From NCBI RefSeq assembly GCF_001458775.1, contig NZ_CZPZ01000010.1:36219-100218 (forward strand): DNA of 64,000 nt, read 5' to 3'. This document shows, piece after piece, positions 38,353 to 46,643 of the stretch (position 1 is its first letter; each line of letters starts with the position of its first letter). The position numbers and the translations under genes were made by a program. The notes under the pieces were generated by a model. The model did no database searches. It saw only the letters and a program-made list of their open reading frames with translations, and was not told the DNA's origin. The stretch is from Candidatus Nitrospira nitrificans (GTDB taxonomy: Bacteria > Nitrospirota > Nitrospiria > Nitrospirales > Nitrospiraceae).

Positions 38353-38558
38353 CAAGGCACAGCAACCGTCAACTCTTCGGCGTGAACGAGCCTCTCGTTT
38401 TGTGGAATGGCCTGCCCATTAGCCGGAAGAGATCGGTGGCGCTGTTGAATGGCTTCACGGATATTCCGTTTGGCCTCTTCAATGGTTTTCCCATTGCCAT
38501 GACAACAATGAAAAGGACTACCTCTCGCAGGCGATTGACCCATTACCCTACGCCTCAA
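38352..38558 (-). pseudogene. hicB: hicB antitoxin remnant (N-terminus lost)
   Basis: A 68-codon frame from TTG at 38558 whose second half, HGNGKTIEEAKRNIREAIQQ and QAIPQNERLVHAEELTVAVP, matches the C-terminal half of HicB antitoxins. The N-terminal RNase-H-like beta strands are missing and a TAG lies just upstream in frame. It stands directly before the broken hicA, so the whole toxin-antitoxin module is decayed. Confidence 0.65.
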
Positions 38559-39014
38559 ATGGGCTTCGACTGGATGCTGCTAGAGTCTCCTGAGATCGCC
38601 CATTTTGATATCGCCAACCGATCCCTATAGCGGACGTGAGAAGGATTGAAGCAGAAAGTAGCCTGCACCACGGGAAAGACCGAGCCCACGATCAGGGCCA
38701 TACGTGGAAAGTTTCAGCAGAGGCAAAAGTTTTTCCCGAAGATCATCTTTGCTTGCCGGTCAAACCTGATTGTCCAGAACCCACCCACCCTGAGGCGGCG
38801 CTTCCGAGACAAACAAGATAAAGCGCCGTCGTGGCTCTGATATTTCTGGCCATCATTCACGGAATTCGGCAAATAATGTACCGTCCAAGCTCTCGCACTG
38901 CCACAAGTCGAATCAACCGCTGGATATCCGCCCACGTCATTTCATGAATACGAGCAAGACGACCATCAATAGAGATCAGGAATTATGTTCGGAACACCCT
39001 TAAAGCAAGGAACC
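38559..39014. other. Intergenic stretch, no gene seen
   Basis: About 450 bp between the hicB remnant and the promoter of the two-gene cassette. Short frames occur but none looks like a protein. It may hold decayed sequence from the same accessory insertion. Confidence 0.4.
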
Positions 39015-39044
39015 TTGGAAGTGTGACGATAAATGCTATATGAT
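39015..39044 (+). promoter_or_regulatory. Candidate promoter of the 39056-39942 cassette
   Basis: TTGGAA (39015-39020) and TATGAT (39039-39044) with an 18-bp spacer, 12 bp before the first start codon. The short leader would leave little room for a ribosome-binding site, and none is obvious. Confidence 0.4.
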
Positions 39045-39055
39045 AGTCGCATCCT

Positions 39056-39496
39056 ATGGCCACGCTGACCGAATTTCTCAGAAAACAAAAAGCCGCTGAT
39101 AATCCGCGTCTGCGCCTTCGACGCCAACGAGAATGGGTATCCGCTCTGGAAGGTCTGTTTGAAACGATTCGATGTTGGCTCGCCGAGGCAGAGCGGGAAA
39201 AACTCATCAAGGTTCGCACGGAAAAGGTTCCCCACACTGAAGAAAGCCTTGGCACGTTTGACGTCCCTCGTTTGACCATGACCGTGGATCATAAAACGAT
39301 CGTCATGAAGCCTATCGGTGCAACAGTCATAGGCGCCGATGGGCGAGTAGACATGGTATCTCCTAAAGGAACTTATATCCTGCTGTATCTTGCCGACCGG
39401 GGAAAATGGGTCCATGGATTTGGAAGCAAGCCCTCTGAATTTCCAGGACTTTCCGAAAAAGTCTTTACAGATCTCCTCACACGTGCTCTGGCGTGA
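39056..39496 (+). CDS. Unknown protein, partner of HEPN-like protein
   Basis: A 146-residue protein I cannot place in a family. Residues 1-70 are helical and charged (TEFLRKQKAADNPRLRLRRQ, REWVSALEGLFETIRCWLAE); 70-130 look beta-rich (RLTMTVDHKTIVMKPIGATV, TYILLYLADRGKWVHGFGSK). Its stop overlaps the next start (GTGA), so the two are made together. In such pairs one member is often an antidote or target binder; this is inference. Confidence 0.7.
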   Translation: MATLTEFLRKQKAADNPRLRLRRQREWVSALEGLFETIRCWLAEAEREKLIKVRTEKVPHTEESLGTFDVPRLTMTVDHKTIVMKPIGATVIGADGRVDMVSPKGTYILLYLADRGKWVHGFGSKPSEFPGLSEKVFTDLLTRALA

Positions 39497-39942
39497 CCGA
39501 TCTCGACGCAGTCCTCAATGCCCACCAAGCTTCTCTTGATTGTCTGAACATCGTTGGAGACTTGCTCGAAAAATCAAGAAAGAGCGCCATATTTCACAAC
39601 ACAATATTCTTCAATAAGTCACTGGAGCAGGCGCAACACCTCCTGCTTTCAAGTAAGGAAGAACTGGCCGACTCCGTAATAGTTTCCCTACTCTCGACTT
39701 TTGAACGCATTGTGTTCGACCACCTTGGATCGTCCGGCAAGACAAAGGACCAAGGCTTGAACGATGTAATCAAGCACTTCAAAAAACGGGTCTCAACACG
39801 AACCTATCGTGACGCCGAACTTCTGTGTGGATATAGACACTGGGTAGCACACGGTAAACGATGGCCCCAACCTTCTGCCGCAGATCCGGCAAATACCCAT
39901 AAATGCCTGACGGACTTCCTGAAGCAAGCTCGCCTTATGTAA
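39493..39942 (+). CDS. HEPN-like putative ribonuclease
   Basis: A 149-residue all-helical protein with the motif YRHWVAHGKRW near the C-terminus: Arg115 and His120 give the R-x4-H signature of HEPN ribonucleases (RiboL-PSP/MAE-like groups). A preceding helix has STFERIVFDHLG. HEPN proteins act as toxins or in abortive infection. GTG start overlapping the preceding stop by 4 bp. It lies next to a decayed hicAB module, in line with a defence or addiction region. Catalysis is predicted, not shown. Confidence 0.6.
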   Translation: MTDLDAVLNAHQASLDCLNIVGDLLEKSRKSAIFHNTIFFNKSLEQAQHLLLSSKEELADSVIVSLLSTFERIVFDHLGSSGKTKDQGLNDVIKHFKKRVSTRTYRDAELLCGYRHWVAHGKRWPQPSAADPANTHKCLTDFLKQARLM

Positions 39943-39958
39943 CTGATACTTTATTCCC

Positions 39959-40393
39959 TTAGTCCTGCGAGATCTTCGGTTCCGAATAGCTCACGTCAGC
40001 TGAAATCTTCGACTGCGCATAGCGCTTATAGTGCAGCAGGAGGTCGCGCACGGAAACGACGCCGGAAATCTCACCGTTCTTGGTGACGCCGAGGTGGCGG
40101 ACGCCCAGGTCGGCCATCATGTCCTGCGCATCATCGATCGACTGACTCCCCTCGATCGTGCAAATCGGCGTCGTCATGATCTTCTCGACGGTCAACTTGC
40201 CCAACGGCTTTCCGCCCGCGACGGCGCGTCGAACGATGTCCGTGTCCGTCACCACCCCGACCAATCGTTTGCCCTTCTTCACGAAGAGCGATCCCACCCG
40301 CGCCGCACGCATCGTCTTGGCGGCGCTGGCAATCGACGTTTTTGGTCCTACGCTCTTGGGGTTTTTGTTCATGATCTTCGCGACTGTGGACAT
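39959..40393 (-). CDS. Tandem CBS-domain protein (second copy)
   Basis: A 144-residue two-CBS protein: VGPKTSIASAAKTMRAARVG, LVGVVTDTDIVRRAVAGGKP, DDAQDMMADLGVRHLGVTKN and GVVSVRDLLLHYKRY. It is paralogous to the protein at 10197-10589 and has no other domain. The function is likely to sense adenylate or NAD-type ligands for a partner. Single gene, facing the HEPN cassette end (16 bp apart). Confidence 0.85.
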   Translation of the reverse strand: MSTVAKIMNKNPKSVGPKTSIASAAKTMRAARVGSLFVKKGKRLVGVVTDTDIVRRAVAGGKPLGKLTVEKIMTTPICTIEGSQSIDDAQDMMADLGVRHLGVTKNGEISGVVSVRDLLLHYKRYAQSKISADVSYSEPKISQD

Positions 40394-40853
40394 GCTTCCT
40401 CCTTTTGAGTTCGAATGGACTTACACGCAAGAACGCCGGCCGCGCTCGCTCTGATTGGATTCAGGGTAGCACAGAATGGCAGGGAGGCTCAAAAGAGTCG
40501 CTTGCAAGGTGGAATCACACACTCAACGAGCATGATCTTGTCGGAACACGTTTGACTCACTGGCGGACAGATCTACGACGAGAGCTTCCGTCCCACTATG
40601 CTCGGCTTGCGAAATAGCACAACCTTCATTTCTTCTGGCTCCCCTCATATGCAAGGTTTTGAAACGATTCCTGTCAGAAGGAATTTCCATCACTTGTCCA
40701 CCATGAAAGGGGGGTCTATTCGTCTCCAACTGTGCGCAGGCGACGAGCACCACCCGATCCGATAAACAGTTGATCAGTCCCGCGTGCGCGTCGCGCGAGC
40801 CACTGGCGGCTAATGGACCTCCCTTCTTAGATCGTTGACCTATTTTCTCCGTT
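40394..40853. other. Intergenic stretch, no gene seen
   Basis: 460 bp between the CBS gene start and the end of the PhzF gene. Short frames look random and no tRNA, strong hairpin or REP motif was found. Confidence 0.4.
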
Positions 40854-41783
40854 TCAAAACTTCAACACCCCTTCTACCACCATTACACAATGCCCACCGA
40901 CCTTCACACCTTGAATCACATCGTCGTCCGACTCAACTTGCACGAGAATCCGTGATGGCCGATCGATTTCGTAACCCTGTTCAATAAGAATCTCCGTCAT
41001 GGGTCCGACTTCAACGACGCCGTTCTGAACCAGGTACGCGCCCAGTGCGCCGCCGGCGCTGCCTGTGGCGGGATCTTCCAAGATTCCGATTTTCGGAGCA
41101 AACATCCTCGCGTGAACGGAGGCGAAGGATTCGACCGTCACCGTCGTAAAGACCATAATCCCGTTAGCCCCGAAACGTTCGCAGACGTTGATGATAGCCG
41201 ACGCATCAGGATTGATCGACCGGACCGCCGTCAATGTTCGCACCGGCACGATCAAGACCGGCAAGCCGGTCGACACGACTTGAAGGGGCCATTTCGTATC
41301 GGCGATCACGTGCTTCGGCAAGCCGAGCGCGCCTCCGACCAGATACACATCGTCGACGGCGGCGATGGGGTCGAGAAATTCCGGCTTGGGTTGCGACATG
41401 ACGATCCGCGCCACGCGACTCTGTTCAGTATGCAATTCAACGGAAAACAATCCGATATTGCATTCCTGCGTGACATGCGTCACCTGTCCCTGAGTAGCGA
41501 TCCTCCCGAGTTGAGCCAATACGTAGAATGTGCCTAGCACCGGATGGCCCGCAAAGGGAATCTCTTGAGTCGGGGTAAAGATCCGCAATCGGGCCACGGC
41601 AGCAGGGTCGGTCGGCGGGAAGACGAACACGGTCTCCGAGAGATTCATCTCCCGCGCGATCTGTTGCAGCTCGTCGTCCGTCAGACCATCCGCGTCGGGG
41701 AAAACCGCGACGGGATTGCCGCCGAACGGTTGAGAGGTAAACACGTCAGCCTGATAAAATTTCAGCGCCCGTTGTTCAGTCAT
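40854..41783 (-). CDS. PhzF-family isomerase/epimerase-like protein
   Basis: A 309-residue protein of the PhzF fold (diaminopimelate-epimerase-like): [45 protein letters not shown] and [17 protein letters not shown]. The catalytic glutamate is in NLSETVF. PhzF isomerises a phenazine precursor; most homologues have other, unknown substrates, and no phenazine genes are near. The ATG at 41783 has GGAG before it; an upstream in-frame start at 41843 is less likely. Confidence 0.9.
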   Translation of the reverse strand: MTEQRALKFYQADVFTSQPFGGNPVAVFPDADGLTDDELQQIAREMNLSETVFVFPPTDPAAVARLRIFTPTQEIPFAGHPVLGTFYVLAQLGRIATQGQVTHVTQECNIGLFSVELHTEQSRVARIVMSQPKPEFLDPIAAVDDVYLVGGALGLPKHVIADTKWPLQVVSTGLPVLIVPVRTLTAVRSINPDASAIINVCERFGANGIMVFTTVTVESFASVHARMFAPKIGILEDPATGSAGGALGAYLVQNGVVEVGPMTEILIEQGYEIDRPSRILVQVESDDDVIQGVKVGGHCVMVVEGVLKF

Positions 41784-41888
41784 GATCACTCCAGAACTCG
41801 ATTGAATAGTCACAGGGCACCTGACGGCATCCTGAGAAAACACCCGCCATCATTTGACAGGATTCGTCTTCTTTGACAGACTCCTCCC

Positions 41889-42143
41889 ATGGACTACATC
41901 ACCGAACAAGACGTCGCCCATGCGTTGGAAGTCCTGGACCTCACGCTCCCCATCACCACCGAAGACCTGGAACGGGCGAAACGCGTGCAACTTTACACCT
42001 GGAATCCGACACGGTACGCCGGTCTCGCGAACAATCCCAATACATACATGCAACTGTTTCAGAAAGCGGAATCGATGACCAGGACCGTCGAAGCCGCGTA
42101 TGCGTTGCTGTCCGCTGTCCTCGTCCCGGAAACGGACGGCTAA
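41889..42143 (+). CDS. Small helical protein, unknown (weakly J-domain-like)
   Basis: An 84-residue protein. DLERAKRVQLYTWNPTRYAG followed by a helix ending RTVEAAYALLSAVLVPE is loosely reminiscent of a degenerate J-domain without HPD. This is a weak resemblance. It ends 13 bp from the convergent radical SAM gene. Confidence 0.6.
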   Translation: MDYITEQDVAHALEVLDLTLPITTEDLERAKRVQLYTWNPTRYAGLANNPNTYMQLFQKAESMTRTVEAAYALLSAVLVPETDG

Positions 42144-42156
42144 ACCTCGCCTGTCC

Positions 42157-44103
42157 TCACCCGACATCGTGACTCGTGACACGCGCCATCCCGTCATCCT
42201 TTTGCGGATGAACCACCGGCCAGGTGATCAATCCTGACACTCCCTCAGGAGATCCGACCGGCTGCGTCTGCTGCGCGTAGATTTGGGGCAACCGGTTTGT
42301 CTCGAACTTCGAGATATACAGAAAGACATGCTCGCGCGAGTTCACCCGCACGGCCCATGGATGAAAATCCTGCTTATAGAATTCCTCGCAGAGCTGCATC
42401 GCATCGAGACACGACAGCGTGCCGGGATCATTCAACGTGTAGTAATAGTCCAGCGGAAGATCGTACTCCTCCTGCCTATGAATGGTAATGCCGAACTTTT
42501 CAGGATGGCGAACCATCGGTGTGTGTCGATACGCCACGAAATAGAATAGTTCCAGCGAGTGAATCACCGGCTGGTTCTCCAAAACAAACCGGCGGGTCTC
42601 CATCGCTTCATCGAGTGATTCGCCGGGAAACCCGTAGAAAACCATGACATGGTTCCAAATCCCCGCCTTCGCCGCCATCTGGAGATTGCGCTGGATCACA
42701 CTCTTCTTGGCATGCTTATCCATCAGATTCAAGACACGCTCGTTCGCCGATTCCATTCCATAATAGAGCGTGCAGCAGCCGGCCTTCGCCGCAAGATCCC
42801 ATACCGCTTGATCTTGCAGCGTCTCTTCAAACCGAATCAGCGTCGTCCACTTGATGCCGACGTTTTGATCGACCAGCAACTGCGAGACCTTCTTGAAGAG
42901 CGCCGGCGGATAGGACTCGTCGCTGAACAGGAAGTGCCGACAGTGGTATTTATCGCGTAACGCCTTGATCTGGTCGATCACCAACTGGGCGGGCATCCCA
43001 CGGTACTGATCGAAGTAGCCCTGGCCATGGTCGCAGAACGTGCAGCGGCCCCAATAGCAGCCACGCGTCGCCAAATAGGGAATGATCAGTTCCGGGACGA
43101 AGTAACGATCCAGCGGCATCCCCTCGAAGTCCGGCAAGGGCAGCACGGTCGTCTTCTCGGTATAGACTTCGGTATTTCGATGCAAACCCGACTCATCCCG
43201 ATAAATCAAGTTGGGCACAGAAGCGAGCGGCCGCTGCCCATTCACTGCTTCAATGAGCCACAGCAGAGCATGCTCGCCCTCATAGAGAATGGCCGAATCG
43301 AATACCTCCGTAAAGAATCTCTCGTGATGGATGAGGTCTTCATGCAGTCGAGTAATGACATTGCCGCCCACCACGAGATGGATCTGCGGGAACGTCTCCT
43401 TCATCATCTTGGCGAAGGTCAGACCGGCCAACAGCTGCATCTGCGTCCCGATGGAAATGCCGACCACGTCCGGCCGTTCCTTCGCCACCTCCGGCATGAC
43501 CAGCTGATTGCACAGATCCCGATAGACGTTCACCTGCTCATCCTCCAAACAGGCGAACACTTCTTTCGAGACACCGGGACGATAGCCGAGATTGCTTTCC
43601 ATCGGATAGAAGACGAGCGAGGCCGGATAATAGGCGGCGGAGATATAGGCCATTGTCTCGCGGAAGGTGTTCAGCGCCTCGTCCAGGAGCTCCGCCTCAT
43701 AGAACCGCTCGCCGCGCACAATCCGCTTGGCATCTTCCGCCCGGTCCGCCAGGTCGAATACATCGACCGCGTCCGCCTGCTCCGCCACGGCTTTCTGATT
43801 GACCTCTCGGTCCGTGAGCAACCCGCCCTTCTCTTTCTCGCGCAATGCCTTCAGTTGCATCCCAAGCCTGGCCTTCACCCAGATCAGGAATTCCATGCTG
43901 AAAAAGTGATCCCACATCCCAATGTTGATATCGCGCTGAATGACCGTGTGCCCTGCCTCCCGCAGCACGGCAGTCAGTGAGGGCAGCGCCAAATAGGGCG
44001 CCGTCGGGACCCACTCCGGCGGGAACAGGAGCATGACTTTTGATTTTTTACGATCAGCCTTGGTCAATGGGGCAAGACCGTCTACTTGAACTAACCCACT
44101 CAT
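42157..44103 (-). CDS. B12-binding radical SAM protein (copy 1)
   Basis: A 648-residue protein with an N-terminal cobalamin-binding Rossmann-type domain (KVMLLFPPEWVPTAPYLALP, LTAVLREAGHTVIQRD, then DVVGISIGTQMQ and HLVVGGN) and a radical SAM barrel. The cluster motif is TRGCYWGRCTFCDHG: Cys349, 354 and 357, spacing CX4CX2C rather than CX3CX2C. Later markers: FLFSDESYPPALF and GMESANERVLNLMDKH. Family members methylate or rearrange unactivated carbons; the substrate here is unknown. A close paralogue lies 166 bp upstream. Confidence 0.88.
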   Translation of the reverse strand: MSGLVQVDGLAPLTKADRKKSKVMLLFPPEWVPTAPYLALPSLTAVLREAGHTVIQRDINIGMWDHFFSMEFLIWVKARLGMQLKALREKEKGGLLTDREVNQKAVAEQADAVDVFDLADRAEDAKRIVRGERFYEAELLDEALNTFRETMAYISAAYYPASLVFYPMESNLGYRPGVSKEVFACLEDEQVNVYRDLCNQLVMPEVAKERPDVVGISIGTQMQLLAGLTFAKMMKETFPQIHLVVGGNVITRLHEDLIHHERFFTEVFDSAILYEGEHALLWLIEAVNGQRPLASVPNLIYRDESGLHRNTEVYTEKTTVLPLPDFEGMPLDRYFVPELIIPYLATRGCYWGRCTFCDHGQGYFDQYRGMPAQLVIDQIKALRDKYHCRHFLFSDESYPPALFKKVSQLLVDQNVGIKWTTLIRFEETLQDQAVWDLAAKAGCCTLYYGMESANERVLNLMDKHAKKSVIQRNLQMAAKAGIWNHVMVFYGFPGESLDEAMETRRFVLENQPVIHSLELFYFVAYRHTPMVRHPEKFGITIHRQEEYDLPLDYYYTLNDPGTLSCLDAMQLCEEFYKQDFHPWAVRVNSREHVFLYISKFETNRLPQIYAQQTQPVGSPEGVSGLITWPVVHPQKDDGMARVTSHDVG

Positions 44104-44269
44104 TCTTGTCCTTCTTGAAACGTCAGTCGTCGGGGACTTGAGTTCTCGTCTCTAGTTCCACGTTTCATGTTGATCATGTCGGACTCCTGAAATGTAGAGA
44201 ACTAACTTGAAACGCGAAGCTTGAAACTCGAAACGCTTGCATGAGATACGCTTCACGAGCGACGACTCA

Positions 44270-46168
44270 TCACATTTTCCCCGCTAGCGTCGGCGCCGCT
44301 CCTGCCGTTTTGACGGACTGATACTGGAGATCCGGCAGCTTTCCTAATCCAAACTTTGAAATATAGAGAAAGATATACTCGCGGATATAGAGCCGCAGGT
44401 CCCAACCAGGATGGTGGTGCCGTTCGAACTGCTCGAACACCCGCTCAGCCTCTTCGATACTCATCCCCTTCTTCACGGTGTAATAATAGTCCAGCGCCAG
44501 ATCCCACTCCGGATTCTTATAGGCCGTCACACCCCACTTGTCAGGATGCTTGGCCACCGGGTTATGCCGTCCCAAGTCAAACGTGCCGAACCCCAGCGAA
44601 TGGACATGGCTTTTGTTCTGTTCCAAAAATTGCACCGACTGCCATGCCTCTTCCTTCGTCTCGCCCGGAAAGCCGAAGAACCCCATACAGTGATTCCAGA
44701 TACCCGCGTTCGCCGTCAACTGCAGATGCTTCGTCATGATCTCCGTCGTCGTCGCCTTGTCCATCAACTGCAGCACCCGCTCGACGCCGGACTCGTAACC
44801 GAAGTGGAGATACTTGCACCCGGATTCTTTCGCATCCTGCCATACTTGTTGGTCGAGCAGGCTCTTTTCAAACCGCATGTGGGTCGTCCAGACGATACCC
44901 ATCCGACTCTCAATCAAGCCACGCGTGAGCTTGCGGAACAGGGCCGGAGGATAGGATTCGTCGGTAAAGTGGAAGTGCTGCGTGCCGTACTTGTCCCGCA
45001 GAAACTGAATATCGACGAGAATATCCTGGATCTTCTTGGACCGGTATCCTGCCGTATACCCTTCGCCGTGATCGCAGAATTCGCAACGGCCCCAGTAACA
45101 GCCGCGCGTGGCCAAATAGGGCAGGATCCTCGTCGGCACGAAATATTTTTCCAACGGCAAGCCATCAAAGTCCGGCGGCGGCAGCGTCGCGAGATCCTCC
45201 GCATAACTGGTCGGCGACGCATGGACTCCGGTCTCGTCCTTATAGATCGCGTTCGGCACCTCGGCGAGACTCCGCTTCGCCCCCACCGCCGAGACCAACT
45301 GCACAAAGGCCGTCTCCCCTTCATAGACGACCGCACTGTCGAAGTACTGGAACAGCGGCGATTGAGGCAGCACATCGCGCAAGCGTGTCACCGTATTGCC
45401 GCCGATCGTGAGATGGATGTGAGGGAAATGCTGTTTAATGAGGGCACAGAAGGTCATGGTGGACAGCATCTGTTGCTGCAGGACGATCGAGATCCCGACC
45501 ACATCCGGCTGCTCAGCTTCAATCGCCGGCTTCACGAGATGGTCGAACACATCGCGATAAATATTCACCTGCGTATCGTGGACCGCATCGATCACTTCCG
45601 ACGAGATATAGACCTTGTACGACAGATCGGTCTCCATCGGCGGCATGCAAATTCTCGCCGGAAAATAGACCATCGAAACCACCGACATTACTTCGCGAAA
45701 AACTTGAAGTGCCCATTCCAACTTGTCGATATCATAGAACTGATCACTTCTTATTATGCGCTTCGATTCCTCTGCATTTTGAATCAACTTCGCTATCCGT
45801 TGATGGGTCACATCGCACAGCGCGAGCTGCAAATCCATCTCGCCGGCGTCGAGGTCGCGCTTCTTGGAGAGCTTGCGGAGGCGATCGAGTTGTTGCGGCA
45901 CCCGGCGCAAAACCTTCTTCAAAAAGTCCTCGCTGAAGTACCAGTCCCACATCGCGCAGTTGATGTCTTTTTGAATGACCGTATGGCCTGCCTGGCGAAG
46001 GACGGCGGTGAGAGAAGGCAGTGATAGATAGGGTTCCGAGGGAAACCAATCGGGCGGGAAGATCAGCATGACCTTCATCTTCCGGCCACTGGTGGCTTCA
46101 AACTGCCGGCGATTGAAGAGAATCAGCTCCTTGGAGGTTCGCTCGCCTTTAGAATATTCGATCTTCAC
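44270..46168 (-). CDS. B12-binding radical SAM protein (copy 2)
   Basis: A 632-residue paralogue of the downstream gene, alike along the whole length: VMLIFPPDWFPSEPYLSLPS, GHTVIQKDINCAMWDWYFSE, TRGCYWGRCEFCDHGEGYTA (Cys357, 362, 365, CX4CX2C) and GYESGVERVLQLMDKA. The tandem arrangement suggests two successive or alternative radical reactions on related substrates. No carrier or precursor gene is recognisable beside them. The N-terminal ~28 residues differ from copy 1. Confidence 0.88.
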   Translation of the reverse strand: MKIEYSKGERTSKELILFNRRQFEATSGRKMKVMLIFPPDWFPSEPYLSLPSLTAVLRQAGHTVIQKDINCAMWDWYFSEDFLKKVLRRVPQQLDRLRKLSKKRDLDAGEMDLQLALCDVTHQRIAKLIQNAEESKRIIRSDQFYDIDKLEWALQVFREVMSVVSMVYFPARICMPPMETDLSYKVYISSEVIDAVHDTQVNIYRDVFDHLVKPAIEAEQPDVVGISIVLQQQMLSTMTFCALIKQHFPHIHLTIGGNTVTRLRDVLPQSPLFQYFDSAVVYEGETAFVQLVSAVGAKRSLAEVPNAIYKDETGVHASPTSYAEDLATLPPPDFDGLPLEKYFVPTRILPYLATRGCYWGRCEFCDHGEGYTAGYRSKKIQDILVDIQFLRDKYGTQHFHFTDESYPPALFRKLTRGLIESRMGIVWTTHMRFEKSLLDQQVWQDAKESGCKYLHFGYESGVERVLQLMDKATTTEIMTKHLQLTANAGIWNHCMGFFGFPGETKEEAWQSVQFLEQNKSHVHSLGFGTFDLGRHNPVAKHPDKWGVTAYKNPEWDLALDYYYTVKKGMSIEEAERVFEQFERHHHPGWDLRLYIREYIFLYISKFGLGKLPDLQYQSVKTAGAAPTLAGKM

Positions 46169-46286
46169 GCCGGCCTAGTCTCCCTCACACTGGCCCAAAG
46201 TGACTGCAACACCAATGGGTTAGGCTTGAAGAAAAACATTGTACGGGGACGGAAGAAGGAGATGCAAGGGTGGGAAGGAGCGGAGC

Positions 46287-46368
46287 GGTCAGGTCGTCCT
46301 GTGTGCCCGCTGCGTCCCCACGATGAAACGATGGTCCCTCAATGCGCGCAGTAAAGGACGACCTGACC
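46287..46368. repeat. 14-bp perfect inverted repeat in the intergenic region
   Basis: GGTCAGGTCGTCCT (46287-46300) and AGGACGACCTGACC (46355-46368) are exact inverse complements separated by 54 bp. It could be an element end pair, a long hairpin or a regulatory dyad. It lies in the 475-bp gap (46169-46643) between the radical SAM gene start and the HD pseudogene, which holds nothing else I can name. Confidence 0.5.
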
Positions 46369-46643
46369 ACACTTTAGAGAGAGACATAAGATAAATAAAG
46401 AACGGTGTGGTGAATCAGAGCAGTTTCGTCTGGCCGACCATAGACCTAAGATGTCAAAATGCTTACAATACCCTCGCCTATTTGCTATTTGATCGTTATC
46501 CAAACCGTCAATGCGTATGAAGAACCCGCCCCACCCTGGCCTGTCAGTCCGACAGGATTGCCTCGAACCGCCGGGACTCTTCATCGCAGAAGGCCAAAGG
46601 GTGGTAGGCTGCAGGCCGGGAATACCTTGGAATAAAGGCTGCC

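Noticed and set aside
38600..38935. Short open frames on both strands in the gap after the hicB remnant
   Set aside because: No recognisable residues or ribosome-binding sites and no homology I can name.
41889..42143. The 84-aa protein as a RiPP precursor for the radical SAM pair
   Set aside because: No leader-core layout, no Cys/Thr/Ser-rich tail and a convergent orientation; it looks like a folded helical protein.
44411..46024. A 537-codon open frame on the plus strand opposite the second radical SAM gene, and a 317-codon one (43027-43980) opposite the first
   Set aside because: The minus-strand genes have clear family motifs over the same span; the opposite frames are Arg/His-rich, have no recognisable motif and are produced by codon bias of the true genes.
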